A DNA stretch of 5,895 nt from an uncultured Clostridia bacterium (GCA_937874275.1 CALNAU010000136.1:1-5895); one strand, 5' to 3'. Positions 1 through 4,744 are shown, counted from the first letter of the stretch. Notes: generated by a model from the sequence alone, not told the origin. Translations and numbers: made by a program.

Positions 1-1245
1 GGGGTTGACGGCCTTATCCGTGCTGATCAATATGAAGCGCTCCACGCCCGCGCGTTCCGCCGCCTGCGCCACATTCCAGGTGCCCAGCACATTATTCTTG
101 ATGGCGGCCTGGGGGCAATGCTCCATCAGGTGCACATGCTTGTGCGCCGCCGCGTGGAACACGATGGCGGGCCTATAGGCGGCGAACAGCTGCTCCACCC
201 GCCTGGCATCGCGCACGGAGGCGATCTCCACCCGCACATCCAGCGCATCGCCATACAGGCGCGACAGCTCCTGCTGGATATCGTTGGCGTTGTTCTCATA
301 GATGTCGAAGATGACCAGCTGCCTGGGCCCCATCTTGGCAATCTGGCGGGCCAGCTCGCTGCCGATACTGCCGCCGCCGCCGGTGATAAGCACCACCTTA
401 TCGCGGTAATAGGCGCTGATGCTTTCATCGCTGAGGTCGACCGCATCGCGGTAGAGCAGATCCTCTATGCGGATCTCGCGCACGCGGGGCTTGCCCTCCC
501 CCTTATCCGTCCCCTCCAGCGGGTGGGCATAGATCTTAACCGGGCAGCCGGTCTGCCTGTACCGGCTGTGCAGGGCCTGCAATTCTTCAGGCGAGAGGCT
601 GTCGATGGCAATGATGATTTCCTGCACCGGCAGGCTCTGTACACGGGCGACCACATCCGGGCCCTCGCCGTACACATGCAGGCCGCACACCTTGCTGCCG
701 ATCTTTTCGGGGTTGGAATCTATAAAGCAGTAAGGCTTGTAGCGCCCGGCGGGGTTTGATTGCAGCTCCTGCACCAGGGCGGTGCCCAGCCGGCCCGCGC
801 CCACCACCAACACATTCACCCGGTTGGCGGCCTCCGACGCATGGCGCTTATTGAGGTAAAAGCGCATGCGCTGGTAGATAAACCGCGCGCTCAGCGAGGC
901 GATGAGCACCGAACACACGATGGCGATGGAGCTGGCCACCATCAGGTGGCTGCCCACCAGCATGGAGCGGTCGATAACCAGGTAGATCAGGCCGCCAAAG
1001 AAATCGGCGACGATCAGGTTAAGGTAATCGCGTACATTGGCATAGCGCCATATCTGCACATACAGCCCGAACACGATGCGCATCATGAATACGCAGGCCA
1101 GCATGATGCCGCAATGGATAGCCGCCTGCGGCAGGGAGAGGATCCGCAACTCGGAGCTGATCTGGATGAAAGACGCGAGAAACGCAAATACGGCCACGAA
1201 GATGGCGATATCGATGATGAATAATAGTAGGCGGCGTTTATTCAT
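1..1245 (-). CDS. CapD/EpsC/PglF-type membrane-bound nucleotide-sugar 4,6-dehydratase, 3' end cut by window edge
   Basis: Likely an NAD(P)-dependent UDP-sugar (probably UDP-GlcNAc) 4,6-dehydratase that supplies a modified sugar for the surface polysaccharide. I translated it by hand: 415 codons are open from ATG 1245 to position 1 with no stop. Four hydrophobic segments fill residues 7-125 (about 7-29, 43-63, 77-92, 100-120), typical of the long membrane-anchored subfamily. A first Rossmann-like domain starts with VLVVGAGRLG (145-154). The catalytic short-chain dehydrogenase domain follows, with TGGGGSIGSEL (288-298), HAAAHKHVHLME (364-375; the family usually has Pro at the second-last His position) and the ending STDKAVNP (408-415), which includes the Thr-Asp-Lys active-site motif. 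Family members have about 600-650 residues, so roughly 200 are missing beyond the edge. A TAA lies in frame two codons upstream, so ATG 1245 is the earliest start; its Shine-Dalgarno site is weak (AAAAGA). The family is certain; the exact substrate and stereochemistry are not. Confidence 0.93.
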   Translation of the reverse strand, partial: MNKRRLLLFIIDIAIFVAVFAFLASFIQISSELRILSLPQAAIHCGIMLACVFMMRIVFGLYVQIWRYANVRDYLNLIVADFFGGLIYLVIDRSMLVGSHLMVASSIAIVCSVLIASLSARFIYQRMRFYLNKRHASEAANRVNVLVVGAGRLGTALVQELQSNPAGRYKPYCFIDSNPEKIGSKVCGLHVYGEGPDVVARVQSLPVQEIIIAIDSLSPEELQALHSRYRQTGCPVKIYAHPLEGTDKGEGKPRVREIRIEDLLYRDAVDLSDESISAYYRDKVVLITGGGGSIGSELARQIAKMGPRQLVIFDIYENNANDIQQELSRLYGDALDVRVEIASVRDARRVEQLFAAYRPAIVFHAAAHKHVHLMEHCPQAAIKNNVLGTWNVAQAAERAGVERFILISTDKAVNP

Positions 1246-1270
1246 GCGTTAATCTTTTTTCGATGTGATA

Positions 1271-1285
1271 GCGGCCAAGGGCCGC
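1271..1285. repeat. perfect 15-bp hairpin A (6-bp stem, AAG loop)
   Basis: GCGGCC-AAG-GGCCGC. It is the first of four perfect inverted repeats with identical 6-3-6 geometry but different stem sequence. It ends 26 bp before the dehydratase start codon in transcript order, so in mRNA it would lie in that gene's leader. Confidence 0.8.
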
Positions 1286-1288
1286 GCA

Positions 1289-1331
1289 AAGCAGTGGCGA
1301 AGCGATAGCAAAGCAATGGCAAAGCGTGGCC
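1289..1331 (+). repeat. 11-bp tandem array, left copy (AAGCAATGGCA-like units)
   Basis: Units read on the plus strand are AAGCAGTGGCG (1289-1299), AAGCGATAGCA (1300-1310), AAGCAATGGCA (1311-1321) and a degenerate AAGCGTGGCC (1322-1331) that runs into hairpin B. The same unit occurs in the opposite orientation at 1801-1855 and singly at 1366-1376 and 1733-1743. Confidence 0.75.
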
Positions 1332-1340
1332 TATGGCCAC
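1326..1340. repeat. perfect 15-bp hairpin B (6-bp stem, TAT loop)
   Basis: GTGGCC-TAT-GGCCAC. A diverged partner, GTGGGC-TAT-ACCCAT, lies at 1748-1762 after a similar AAGCARTGG spacer: 1311-1340 and 1733-1762 match at 23 of 30 positions. Confidence 0.8.
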
Positions 1341-1347
1341 GGGAAGA

Positions 1348-1362
1348 GGCTGCTGCGCAGCC
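1348..1362. repeat. perfect 15-bp hairpin C (6-bp stem, TGC loop)
   Basis: GGCTGC-TGC-GCAGCC, separated from hairpin B by only 7 bp (GGGAAGA). Confidence 0.8.
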
Positions 1363-1375
1363 GGAAAGCAATGGT

Positions 1376-1390
1376 GTGCCCTTGGGGCAC
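1376..1390. repeat. perfect 15-bp hairpin D (6-bp stem, TTG loop)
   Basis: GTGCCC-TTG-GGGCAC; a flanking T-A pair (1375/1391) extends the stem to 7 bp. It is preceded by one 11-bp unit (AAGCAATGGTG, 1366-1376). On the minus strand it matches a 15-mer inside the Wzz-like gene (4028-4042) at 13 of 15 positions. Confidence 0.8.
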
Positions 1391-1460
1391 AAATGCTGAA
1401 TGCTGAAATAGGTTTGGTTAGTTAGTACTTAGCAACGAGGAAGTACGTCTCACACAGAGA

Positions 1461-1588
1461 CCACAGAGCCACAGAGGAGAATGGAGAGGATTCTTACATC
1501 TTGAATCAGGCATCTGTAGATGTGTCAATAAGTGAAAGAATGACTACTATAAATAATAGCCCCTCCGTGCCCCTCTGTGTCTCTGTGG
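1461..1588. repeat. large imperfect inverted repeat built on CACAGAG motifs
   Basis: The arms at 1461-1489 and 1560-1588 are complementary at 24 of 29 positions, around a 70-bp centre. The centre has further nested complementary pairs: ATTCTT 1490-1495 with AAGAAT 1536-1541, and ACATCT 1496-1501 with AGATGT 1518-1523. The whole could therefore fold as one long interrupted hairpin. Weaker complementarity seems to continue outward to about 1440 and 1610. Motifs of the CCACAGAGRCACAGAG kind recur, from memory, as dispersed intergenic repeats in many unrelated bacterial genomes; I cannot confirm that here. No transposase is present, so if mobile it would be a non-autonomous element. Confidence 0.65.
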
Positions 1589-1654
1589 CCTCCGGGGAAA
1601 CGTTCTCCCTGCAATTTGACGCGATTAGTGTAATAGGATTGCATTTTAATAGAA

Positions 1655-1675
1655 AACACAGACACACTGAGGAGA
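1655..1675 (+). repeat. half copy of the CACAGAG repeat
   Basis: CACAGACACACTGAGGAGA matches the left-arm stretch beginning in 1463-1480 (CACAGAGCCACAGAGGAGA) at 16 of 19 positions. It lies in the same orientation as the left arm, about 65 bp beyond the right arm. Confidence 0.5.
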
Positions 1676-1762
1676 GCAGTGTTCGCTTCGGCGCACAAAT
1701 ACTGAATACAGATTGAAACCGAAGAATTCGGGAAGCAGTGGTAAAGGGTGGGCTATACCCAT
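1674..1762. repeat. diverged second copy of the hairpin/AAGCARTGG material
   Basis: Positions 1674-1717 resemble 1366-1408 in the same order: an AGCARTG motif, a quasi-palindrome ending in GCAC, then CACAAATRCTGAATRC and TGAAA. Next come CCGAA-GAA-TTCGG (1719-1731), a 5-bp stem with a 3-nt loop, one 11-bp unit (AAGCAGTGGTA, 1733-1743), and GTGGGC-TAT-ACCCAT (1748-1762), a decayed relative of hairpin B. These copies lie on the far side of the CACAGAG inverted repeat. Confidence 0.55.
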
Positions 1763-1800
1763 GTGAAGTTATTAGAGATTGGGGTGCTTCGTTCCTTCAT

Positions 1801-1855
1801 TGCTTCACTACTGCTTCACAATTGCTTCACCATTGCTTTACCATTGCTTCCCAAC
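1801..1855 (-). repeat. 11-bp tandem array, right copy, overlapping the 3' end of the phosphatase gene
   Basis: There are five contiguous 11-bp units on the plus strand: TGCTTCACTAC (1801-1811), TGCTTCACAAT (1812-1822), TGCTTCACCAT (1823-1833), TGCTTTACCAT (1834-1844) and TGCTTCCCAAC (1845-1855). Read on the minus strand this is the same AAGCAATGGTR unit as the left array, inverted. Positions 1835-1849 and 1311-1325 are inverted copies matching at 14 of 15 positions. The stop codon of the phosphatase gene lies inside the second unit. Confidence 0.85.
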
Positions 1856-2538
1856 AATCTGCTGGCTGTTTCTTCCCCGTACCGCTTGGAGACCTCCTTG
1901 AACGCATCGCTCAGGTTCACCTTCCTGGAAGAGAGGTTGTGCGCGTCGGAGGCGATGAAATCGACGAGGCCGGTTTCCATCATCCGCTTGAGGAAGCGCC
2001 TGAGCCAGAAGCCCTGGCGCCGGAGGAACGTGGAAGCGTTGACCTGGAAGCACACCGGGAACTGCGCCTTCAGCTCCAGGGCCAGGGCCGGATGCCGGAC
2101 GAGGCAGGCGTAGCGCTCGCAGTGGGCCAGCACCGGGACGAAGCCCGCCTGCGCCACCTGGCGGAGAGAGCGCTGCAGCTCCTGGCAGGCGATCCGGGGT
2201 GAGAACTCCACCAGCGCGTGGTCCGTGCCGGCGAGCGTGGGCGCCTGGCCTTTGCGCAGCATCTCGCAGGCGTACGGCGTGAACAGGATCTCCGAGCCGG
2301 GCAGGAGGATGAGATTCAGCCCCTGCTGGGCGGCGTATACCCTGGCGTCCTCCAGGCGCTGCAGGAAGAGCTGGCCGTCAAAGAAGCGCAGGCCCGGGGC
2401 CACGTGCGGCGTGGCGACGAGGGTGGCGACCCCGTCCGCCGCCGCCCGGCGGACCATGCCGTACATTTCCTGCCTGGTTTTCGGCCCGTCGTCGTCCAGG
2501 CCCCAGAGCAGGTGGTGGTGGACGTCCGTGAAGCTCAT
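1816..2538 (-). CDS. cpsB: CpsB/CapC/YwqE-type protein-tyrosine phosphatase (PHP fold)
   Basis: Metal-dependent phosphatase of 240 residues expected to remove phosphate from the tyrosine-rich tail of the neighbouring kinase, resetting the control cycle for polysaccharide assembly. The PHP metal-binding motifs are all present: DVHHHLLWGLDDDG (5-18), ATPH (42-45), GSE (81-83), AHCERY (138-143) and SDAH (197-200). The family usually reads AHPERY; Cys replaces Pro here, next to the retained His139 and Glu141. The length is normal. The ATG overlaps the kinase stop by 4 bp (ATGA), with an AGGAAG-type Shine-Dalgarno site inside the kinase gene, so translation is probably coupled. The last 10-11 residues (GSNGKAMVKQL) are encoded by the 11-bp tandem array at 1801-1855, so this tail is probably repeat-derived and not ancestral. 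Cytoplasmic. The function is well supported by family; activity is inferred. Confidence 0.93.
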   Translation of the reverse strand: MSFTDVHHHLLWGLDDDGPKTRQEMYGMVRRAAADGVATLVATPHVAPGLRFFDGQLFLQRLEDARVYAAQQGLNLILLPGSEILFTPYACEMLRKGQAPTLAGTDHALVEFSPRIACQELQRSLRQVAQAGFVPVLAHCERYACLVRHPALALELKAQFPVCFQVNASTFLRRQGFWLRRFLKRMMETGLVDFIASDAHNLSSRKVNLSDAFKEVSKRYGEETASRLLGSNGKAMVKQL

Positions 2539-3296
2539 TTCGTCTTCTTCCTTTTTCCGAGTACCGATGACGTGATGGGGATGGGCCGGGCCTTTTGGTC
2601 GGTGTACACGCCGTGGGGGCCGGAGTGCTGCTTGTAGTAGTAGTACTTCCGCCCGCCGATGGTGTTCGGGTCCACGCTGTTGAGCACCGCGCCCAGCACC
2701 TGGCAGCCGGCCATCTCGATCTGCTGCCGGGCCTCCGCCAGCTCCCTGCGGCTGACCTGGTTATAGGTCACCACGACCAGCGCGCCGTCGCACGACTTGG
2801 CGATCTCCGCAGCGTCGATGATGGCGCCGATGGGCGGGGAATCCACGAGCACGTAGCCGACGTTGGTGGAAATCAATTTCAGCAGCCTGCCCAGCATCGG
2901 GGTGTTCAGCAGGGCCAGGGAGTTGGTCACCGTGCGGCCCACGGGGACGAAGTAGGCGCCGGAGTAGTTGGTGTCGTAGAGGATGTCTTCCACAGCGCAC
3001 ATGCCTGCCAGGTGGTGCGCCAGGCCCATCGCGCCCTGGGGCAGGCGGATGCCGAACTGGGTGTTGATGACCGAGCGGCGCAGGTCCGCGTCCACCAGCA
3101 CGACCTGCTTGCCCAACTGGGTGAGCGTGCGCATGATGTTCATGGACAGGAAGGATTTGCCCTCAGACGCCTGGCAGCTGGTGACCATGATGATCTTCTT
3201 GTCCTTGCCGGTGAAGGACAGGTTGGTGCACAGCGCGTTGATGGCCTCGCTGCCGGCATAATCCAGCAGTTCGAAACGGGTGATGTCAGCTTTCAT
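2535..3296 (-). CDS. cpsD: CpsD/CapB/EpsB-type bacterial tyrosine kinase (BY-kinase)
   Basis: Cytoplasmic autophosphorylating tyrosine kinase of 253 residues that works with the membrane adaptor encoded just upstream to control polymer length and export. It begins with a conserved SEAINALCTNLSF segment (16-28), the equivalent of the family's SExxRxLRTN helix used in oligomerisation. It carries Walker A (S40 to S48, with ASEGKS and Lys47), Walker A' (VVLVDADLR, 65-73, Asp69 and Asp71) and Walker B (VLVDSPP, 149-155, Asp152). The C-terminal tail has a tyrosine cluster (Tyr218-221, plus Tyr231), the expected autophosphorylation site. The start ATG overlaps the adaptor's stop by 4 bp (ATGA) behind an AAGGAAGG site, and its stop overlaps the phosphatase start in the same way. 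The kinase is separate from the adaptor, as in Gram-positive bacteria, and not fused as in proteobacterial Wzc. Confidence 0.95.
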   Translation of the reverse strand: MKADITRFELLDYAGSEAINALCTNLSFTGKDKKIIMVTSCQASEGKSFLSMNIMRTLTQLGKQVVLVDADLRRSVINTQFGIRLPQGAMGLAHHLAGMCAVEDILYDTNYSGAYFVPVGRTVTNSLALLNTPMLGRLLKLISTNVGYVLVDSPPIGAIIDAAEIAKSCDGALVVVTYNQVSRRELAEARQQIEMAGCQVLGAVLNSVDPNTIGGRKYYYYKQHSGPHGVYTDQKARPIPITSSVLGKRKKTK

Positions 3297-4075
3297 ACGG
3301 CCTTCCTTTGCTTGCGGGGCATATGCCTTTTGCCCGTATCATCCAAAGCAGCGATCTTTTTTTGAATGGGTACCACCGCAAGGGTAGGCAGGGATGCATA
3401 CTTAAGGATATCATCCGCCGTCTTGATCCGGTCGTCCAGCATAAAGCGGATAAGCACGATGCCGAAGCTGAGCAGCGCGCCCAAAACAAAGCCCAGCAGC
3501 ACGTTGCGCACCAGGCTCGGGCTTGATGGCTGCACGGGCTTAAGGGCGACGGACATTATGCTGGGTTCATCCGCGCGCATGGTATCGCTGATGTACTTCT
3601 GCGCCACGCGGGCGTATTCGTTGGCCAAATTGGTCGCCTCATCCGCGGAGGGGGATTTGGCGGTTATCTCCAGGATGCGCGTGTTGGCAGGGTTGGTGAC
3701 CCTGATCATGCTTTGCAGTTTCTTGTAAGGGTAGCTGAGCCCCAGGTTCTGGTTGACCTGCTCGTGCACTTCCCAGGTTCTGAAAAGCTCCTGGTAATCG
3801 TTGGTCAGCTGCGAGCCGATCTGCAGGTCGGACAGGTTGATGGCCGAATCCTTGGAGCTGAGCACGTACAGTTTGCTGGTGGCTTCGTACATGGGCGTTA
3901 CCAGCTGCGTGGTATATAAACCTGCCAGCCCGGCGCCCAGCGCCACAAACACGAGGATCAGTTTCCAGGATTGCAGGAGTGCAAACAGCAGCTCAATGAG
4001 GTCGATCTCAGGGCCGTCTTCTTCCACATGCCCCTGGGGCACAATGTTGATGTTTCGGGTTTCCTTGTCCGTCAC
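3293..4075 (-). CDS. cpsC: Wzz/CpsC/CapA-type chain-length and kinase-activating membrane adaptor
   Basis: Membrane protein of the polysaccharide co-polymerase family; it sets chain length and activates the adjacent tyrosine kinase through its C-terminal cytoplasmic end. With the start chosen here it has 260 residues: a cytoplasmic N-terminus ending in EIDLIELLFALLQSWK, a first transmembrane segment at about 36-54, an extracellular Wzz domain, a proline-containing stretch (KPVQPSSPS) before a second transmembrane segment at about 190-210, then DDRIKTADDILKYASLPTLAVVP, the standard juxtamembrane motif. A basic tail (RKQRKAV) ends in the overlap with the kinase gene. I chose GTG 4075 because AAGAGG (4089-4084) lies 8 nt before it. 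A longer frame opens at ATG 4114 (13 more residues) or ATG 4108, but neither has a Shine-Dalgarno site, and both fall in or right after a 14-bp hairpin. Confidence 0.92.
   Translation of the reverse strand: MTDKETRNINIVPQGHVEEDGPEIDLIELLFALLQSWKLILVFVALGAGLAGLYTTQLVTPMYEATSKLYVLSSKDSAINLSDLQIGSQLTNDYQELFRTWEVHEQVNQNLGLSYPYKKLQSMIRVTNPANTRILEITAKSPSADEATNLANEYARVAQKYISDTMRADEPSIMSVALKPVQPSSPSLVRNVLLGFVLGALLSFGIVLIRFMLDDRIKTADDILKYASLPTLAVVPIQKKIAALDDTGKRHMPRKQRKAV
4028..4042 (-). repeat. 15-bp 6-3-6 quasi-palindrome inside the Wzz-like gene
   Basis: On the minus strand GTGCCC-CAG-GGGCAT has five Watson-Crick pairs, one G-T pair and a 3-nt loop. It encodes Val-Pro-Gln-Gly-His in the cytoplasmic N-terminus of the adaptor. 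It matches hairpin D of the intergenic mosaic at 13 of 15 positions, which may be chance. Confidence 0.3.
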
Positions 4076-4083
4076 TGCGAATA

Positions 4084-4089
4084 CCTCTT
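4084..4089 (-). promoter_or_regulatory. ribosome binding site deciding the Wzz-like start
   Basis: AAGAGG on the minus strand, 8 nt before GTG 4075. It is the only good Shine-Dalgarno site near the 5' end of this gene and supports the GTG start over the upstream ATG codons. Confidence 0.6.
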
Positions 4090-4108
4090 GCGTTTGAAAT
4101 GGGGACAT

Positions 4109-4143
4109 GTTCACGGCACTGCTCCAAAGGCAGTGCCGTGAAC
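4109..4143 (-). promoter_or_regulatory. strong intergenic hairpin without a U-tract (attenuator, processing or mRNA-stability element)
   Basis: It has a perfect 14-bp stem, GTTCACGGCACTGC (4109-4122) with its complement (4130-4143), and a 7-nt loop, extendable by a G-T and an A-T pair. It starts 14 bp after the stop codon of the secreted-protein gene and ends 33 nt before the preferred GTG start of the Wzz-like gene. In transcript sense the stem is followed by ATGTCCCCATTTC with no run of U, so it is not a standard intrinsic terminator. A stabilising or processing hairpin that lets the secreted protein be made in excess of downstream products is one plausible role. Confidence 0.7.
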
Positions 4144-4157
4144 GTCATAAGATTTGA

Positions 4158-4727
4158 TTATTGCAGGACCGCCACGACGGCTTCGCCTGCCTGCACTTTG
4201 ACGAGCAGTTCGCCGGGCATGGTGACTAGCACGCTGCCATCCGCTTGCGCGGTGCCAAGGAGGGCTTCCCAGACGATTTCTTCGCCCTGCACCAGGCCGA
4301 CCATCACAACAACGGGCTTGCCCACTTCAAACAGGGTGGGGAAAGCGAGCTTTACGGCGATGGGGCCCATGTCTGCGGTGTAACCGGAAACGCGCAGGCC
4401 GGCGAGTTCTTTAAGCTGAAGGGCATCCAGATCGGTGCCGGCGGGCAAGAGTGCGCCGACGGCGGCCGCCTGCTCGGCGAAAAAGGCGGATACGGCGGGC
4501 TTATCGCCTTCCACAGCGGCAGTGACTTCTTCCAGCAGCTTGACGGCGGCGGGGGTCTCGGGAACGATCTCGATCACGACGTTCTCGACGCCCGGCAGGG
4601 CCTGCAGGCCACCCACGTTATACAGCGCGTCATTGGTGACGCTGGGGCTGTTGGCGGCAGATGCGGCGAAAGGGAGGACAAGCATCATCGCCATCACGAG
4701 GACAAGGGATACGGTACGCTTTTTCAT
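4158..4727 (-). CDS. small secreted protein of unknown function in the polysaccharide operon
   Basis: I do not recognise a named family. The 189-residue product has a clear Sec signal peptide: MKKR, a hydrophobic core to about residue 20, and a likely signal-peptidase I site after AASA (24/25). No lipobox cysteine is present; the mature part has no cysteine at all. The mature chain of about 165 residues is acidic and rich in Ala, Val, Glu and Leu. Residues 55-110 look helical, while 111-189 alternate hydrophobic and polar residues and look beta-rich (FEVGKPVVVMVGLV, DGSVLVTMPGELLVKV). No sortase motif, LysM or transmembrane anchor follows. Translation is well supported: GAGAGGAGA (4744-4736) lies 8 nt before the ATG. 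Its place between the LCP gene and the Wzz-like gene suggests a role at the cell surface in polymer assembly or attachment, but this is inference from position alone. Confidence 0.85.
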   Translation of the reverse strand: MKKRTVSLVLVMAMMLVLPFAASAANSPSVTNDALYNVGGLQALPGVENVVIEIVPETPAAVKLLEEVTAAVEGDKPAVSAFFAEQAAAVGALLPAGTDLDALQLKELAGLRVSGYTADMGPIAVKLAFPTLFEVGKPVVVMVGLVQGEEIVWEALLGTAQADGSVLVTMPGELLVKVQAGEAVVAVLQ

Positions 4728-4735
4728 AGGGTCAG

Positions 4736-4744
4736 TCTCCTCTC
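4736..4744 (-). promoter_or_regulatory. strong ribosome binding site of the secreted-protein gene
   Basis: GAGAGGAGA on the minus strand, 8 nt before ATG 4727; the strongest Shine-Dalgarno match in the window. It suggests this small protein is translated at a high level compared with its neighbours. Confidence 0.7.

Larger units (their letters stand above)
1246..1815. other. 570-bp non-coding repeat mosaic between phosphatase and dehydratase genes
   Basis: No credible gene was found on either strand. From left to right it contains four perfect 15-bp hairpins and an 11-bp-unit array (1271-1390), an AT-richer stretch (1391-1450), a CACAGAG inverted repeat (1461-1588), a unique stretch (1589-1653), a half copy of the CACAGAG motif (1655-1675), diverged copies of the left-hand hairpin material (1674-1762), and the start of a second 11-bp array (from 1801). 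The one open frame across the middle (1501-1716, plus strand, TTG start) is made largely of repeat sequence and has no ribosome binding site. No strong promoter for the downstream dehydratase gene could be picked out, so whether that gene is read from the main operon is open. Confidence 0.8.

Noticed and set aside
118..1224. Plus-strand open frames of 213 and 154 residues opposite the dehydratase
   Set aside because: They are antisense to a frame with clear dehydratase motifs, are rich in His/Gln/Asp/Arg as expected of shadow frames in GC-rich DNA, and lack ribosome binding sites.
1500..1528. Minus-strand promoter with TTGACA at 1528-1523
   Set aside because: At 17-bp spacing the -10 hexamer is TTCAAG (three of six), and the site lies inside the loop of the large inverted repeat; too weak to annotate.
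1501..1716. 71-residue plus-strand open frame in the intergenic region
   Set aside because: It starts at TTG with no ribosome binding site and is translated mostly from the CACAGAG inverted repeat and its half copy, so it is a by-product of repeats.
1719..1731. Terminator for the phosphatase operon (CCGAA-TTC-TTCGG followed by TTTC on the minus strand)
   Set aside because: The 5-bp stem with only three T is too weak, and the site looks like one of the 3-nt-loop repeat hairpins.
1801..1855. CRISPR-like array
   Set aside because: Units are 11 bp, contiguous and degenerate with no spacers, and no cas gene is near.
1738..2637. Plus-strand frames of 154, 121, 139 and 116 residues
   Set aside because: They run through the 11-bp array and then antisense to the phosphatase, whose metal-binding motifs are intact on the minus strand.
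2595..3365. 256-residue plus-strand open frame
   Set aside because: Antisense to the tyrosine kinase; its composition (runs of Val, His, Gly, Gln) and lack of any domain mark it as a shadow.
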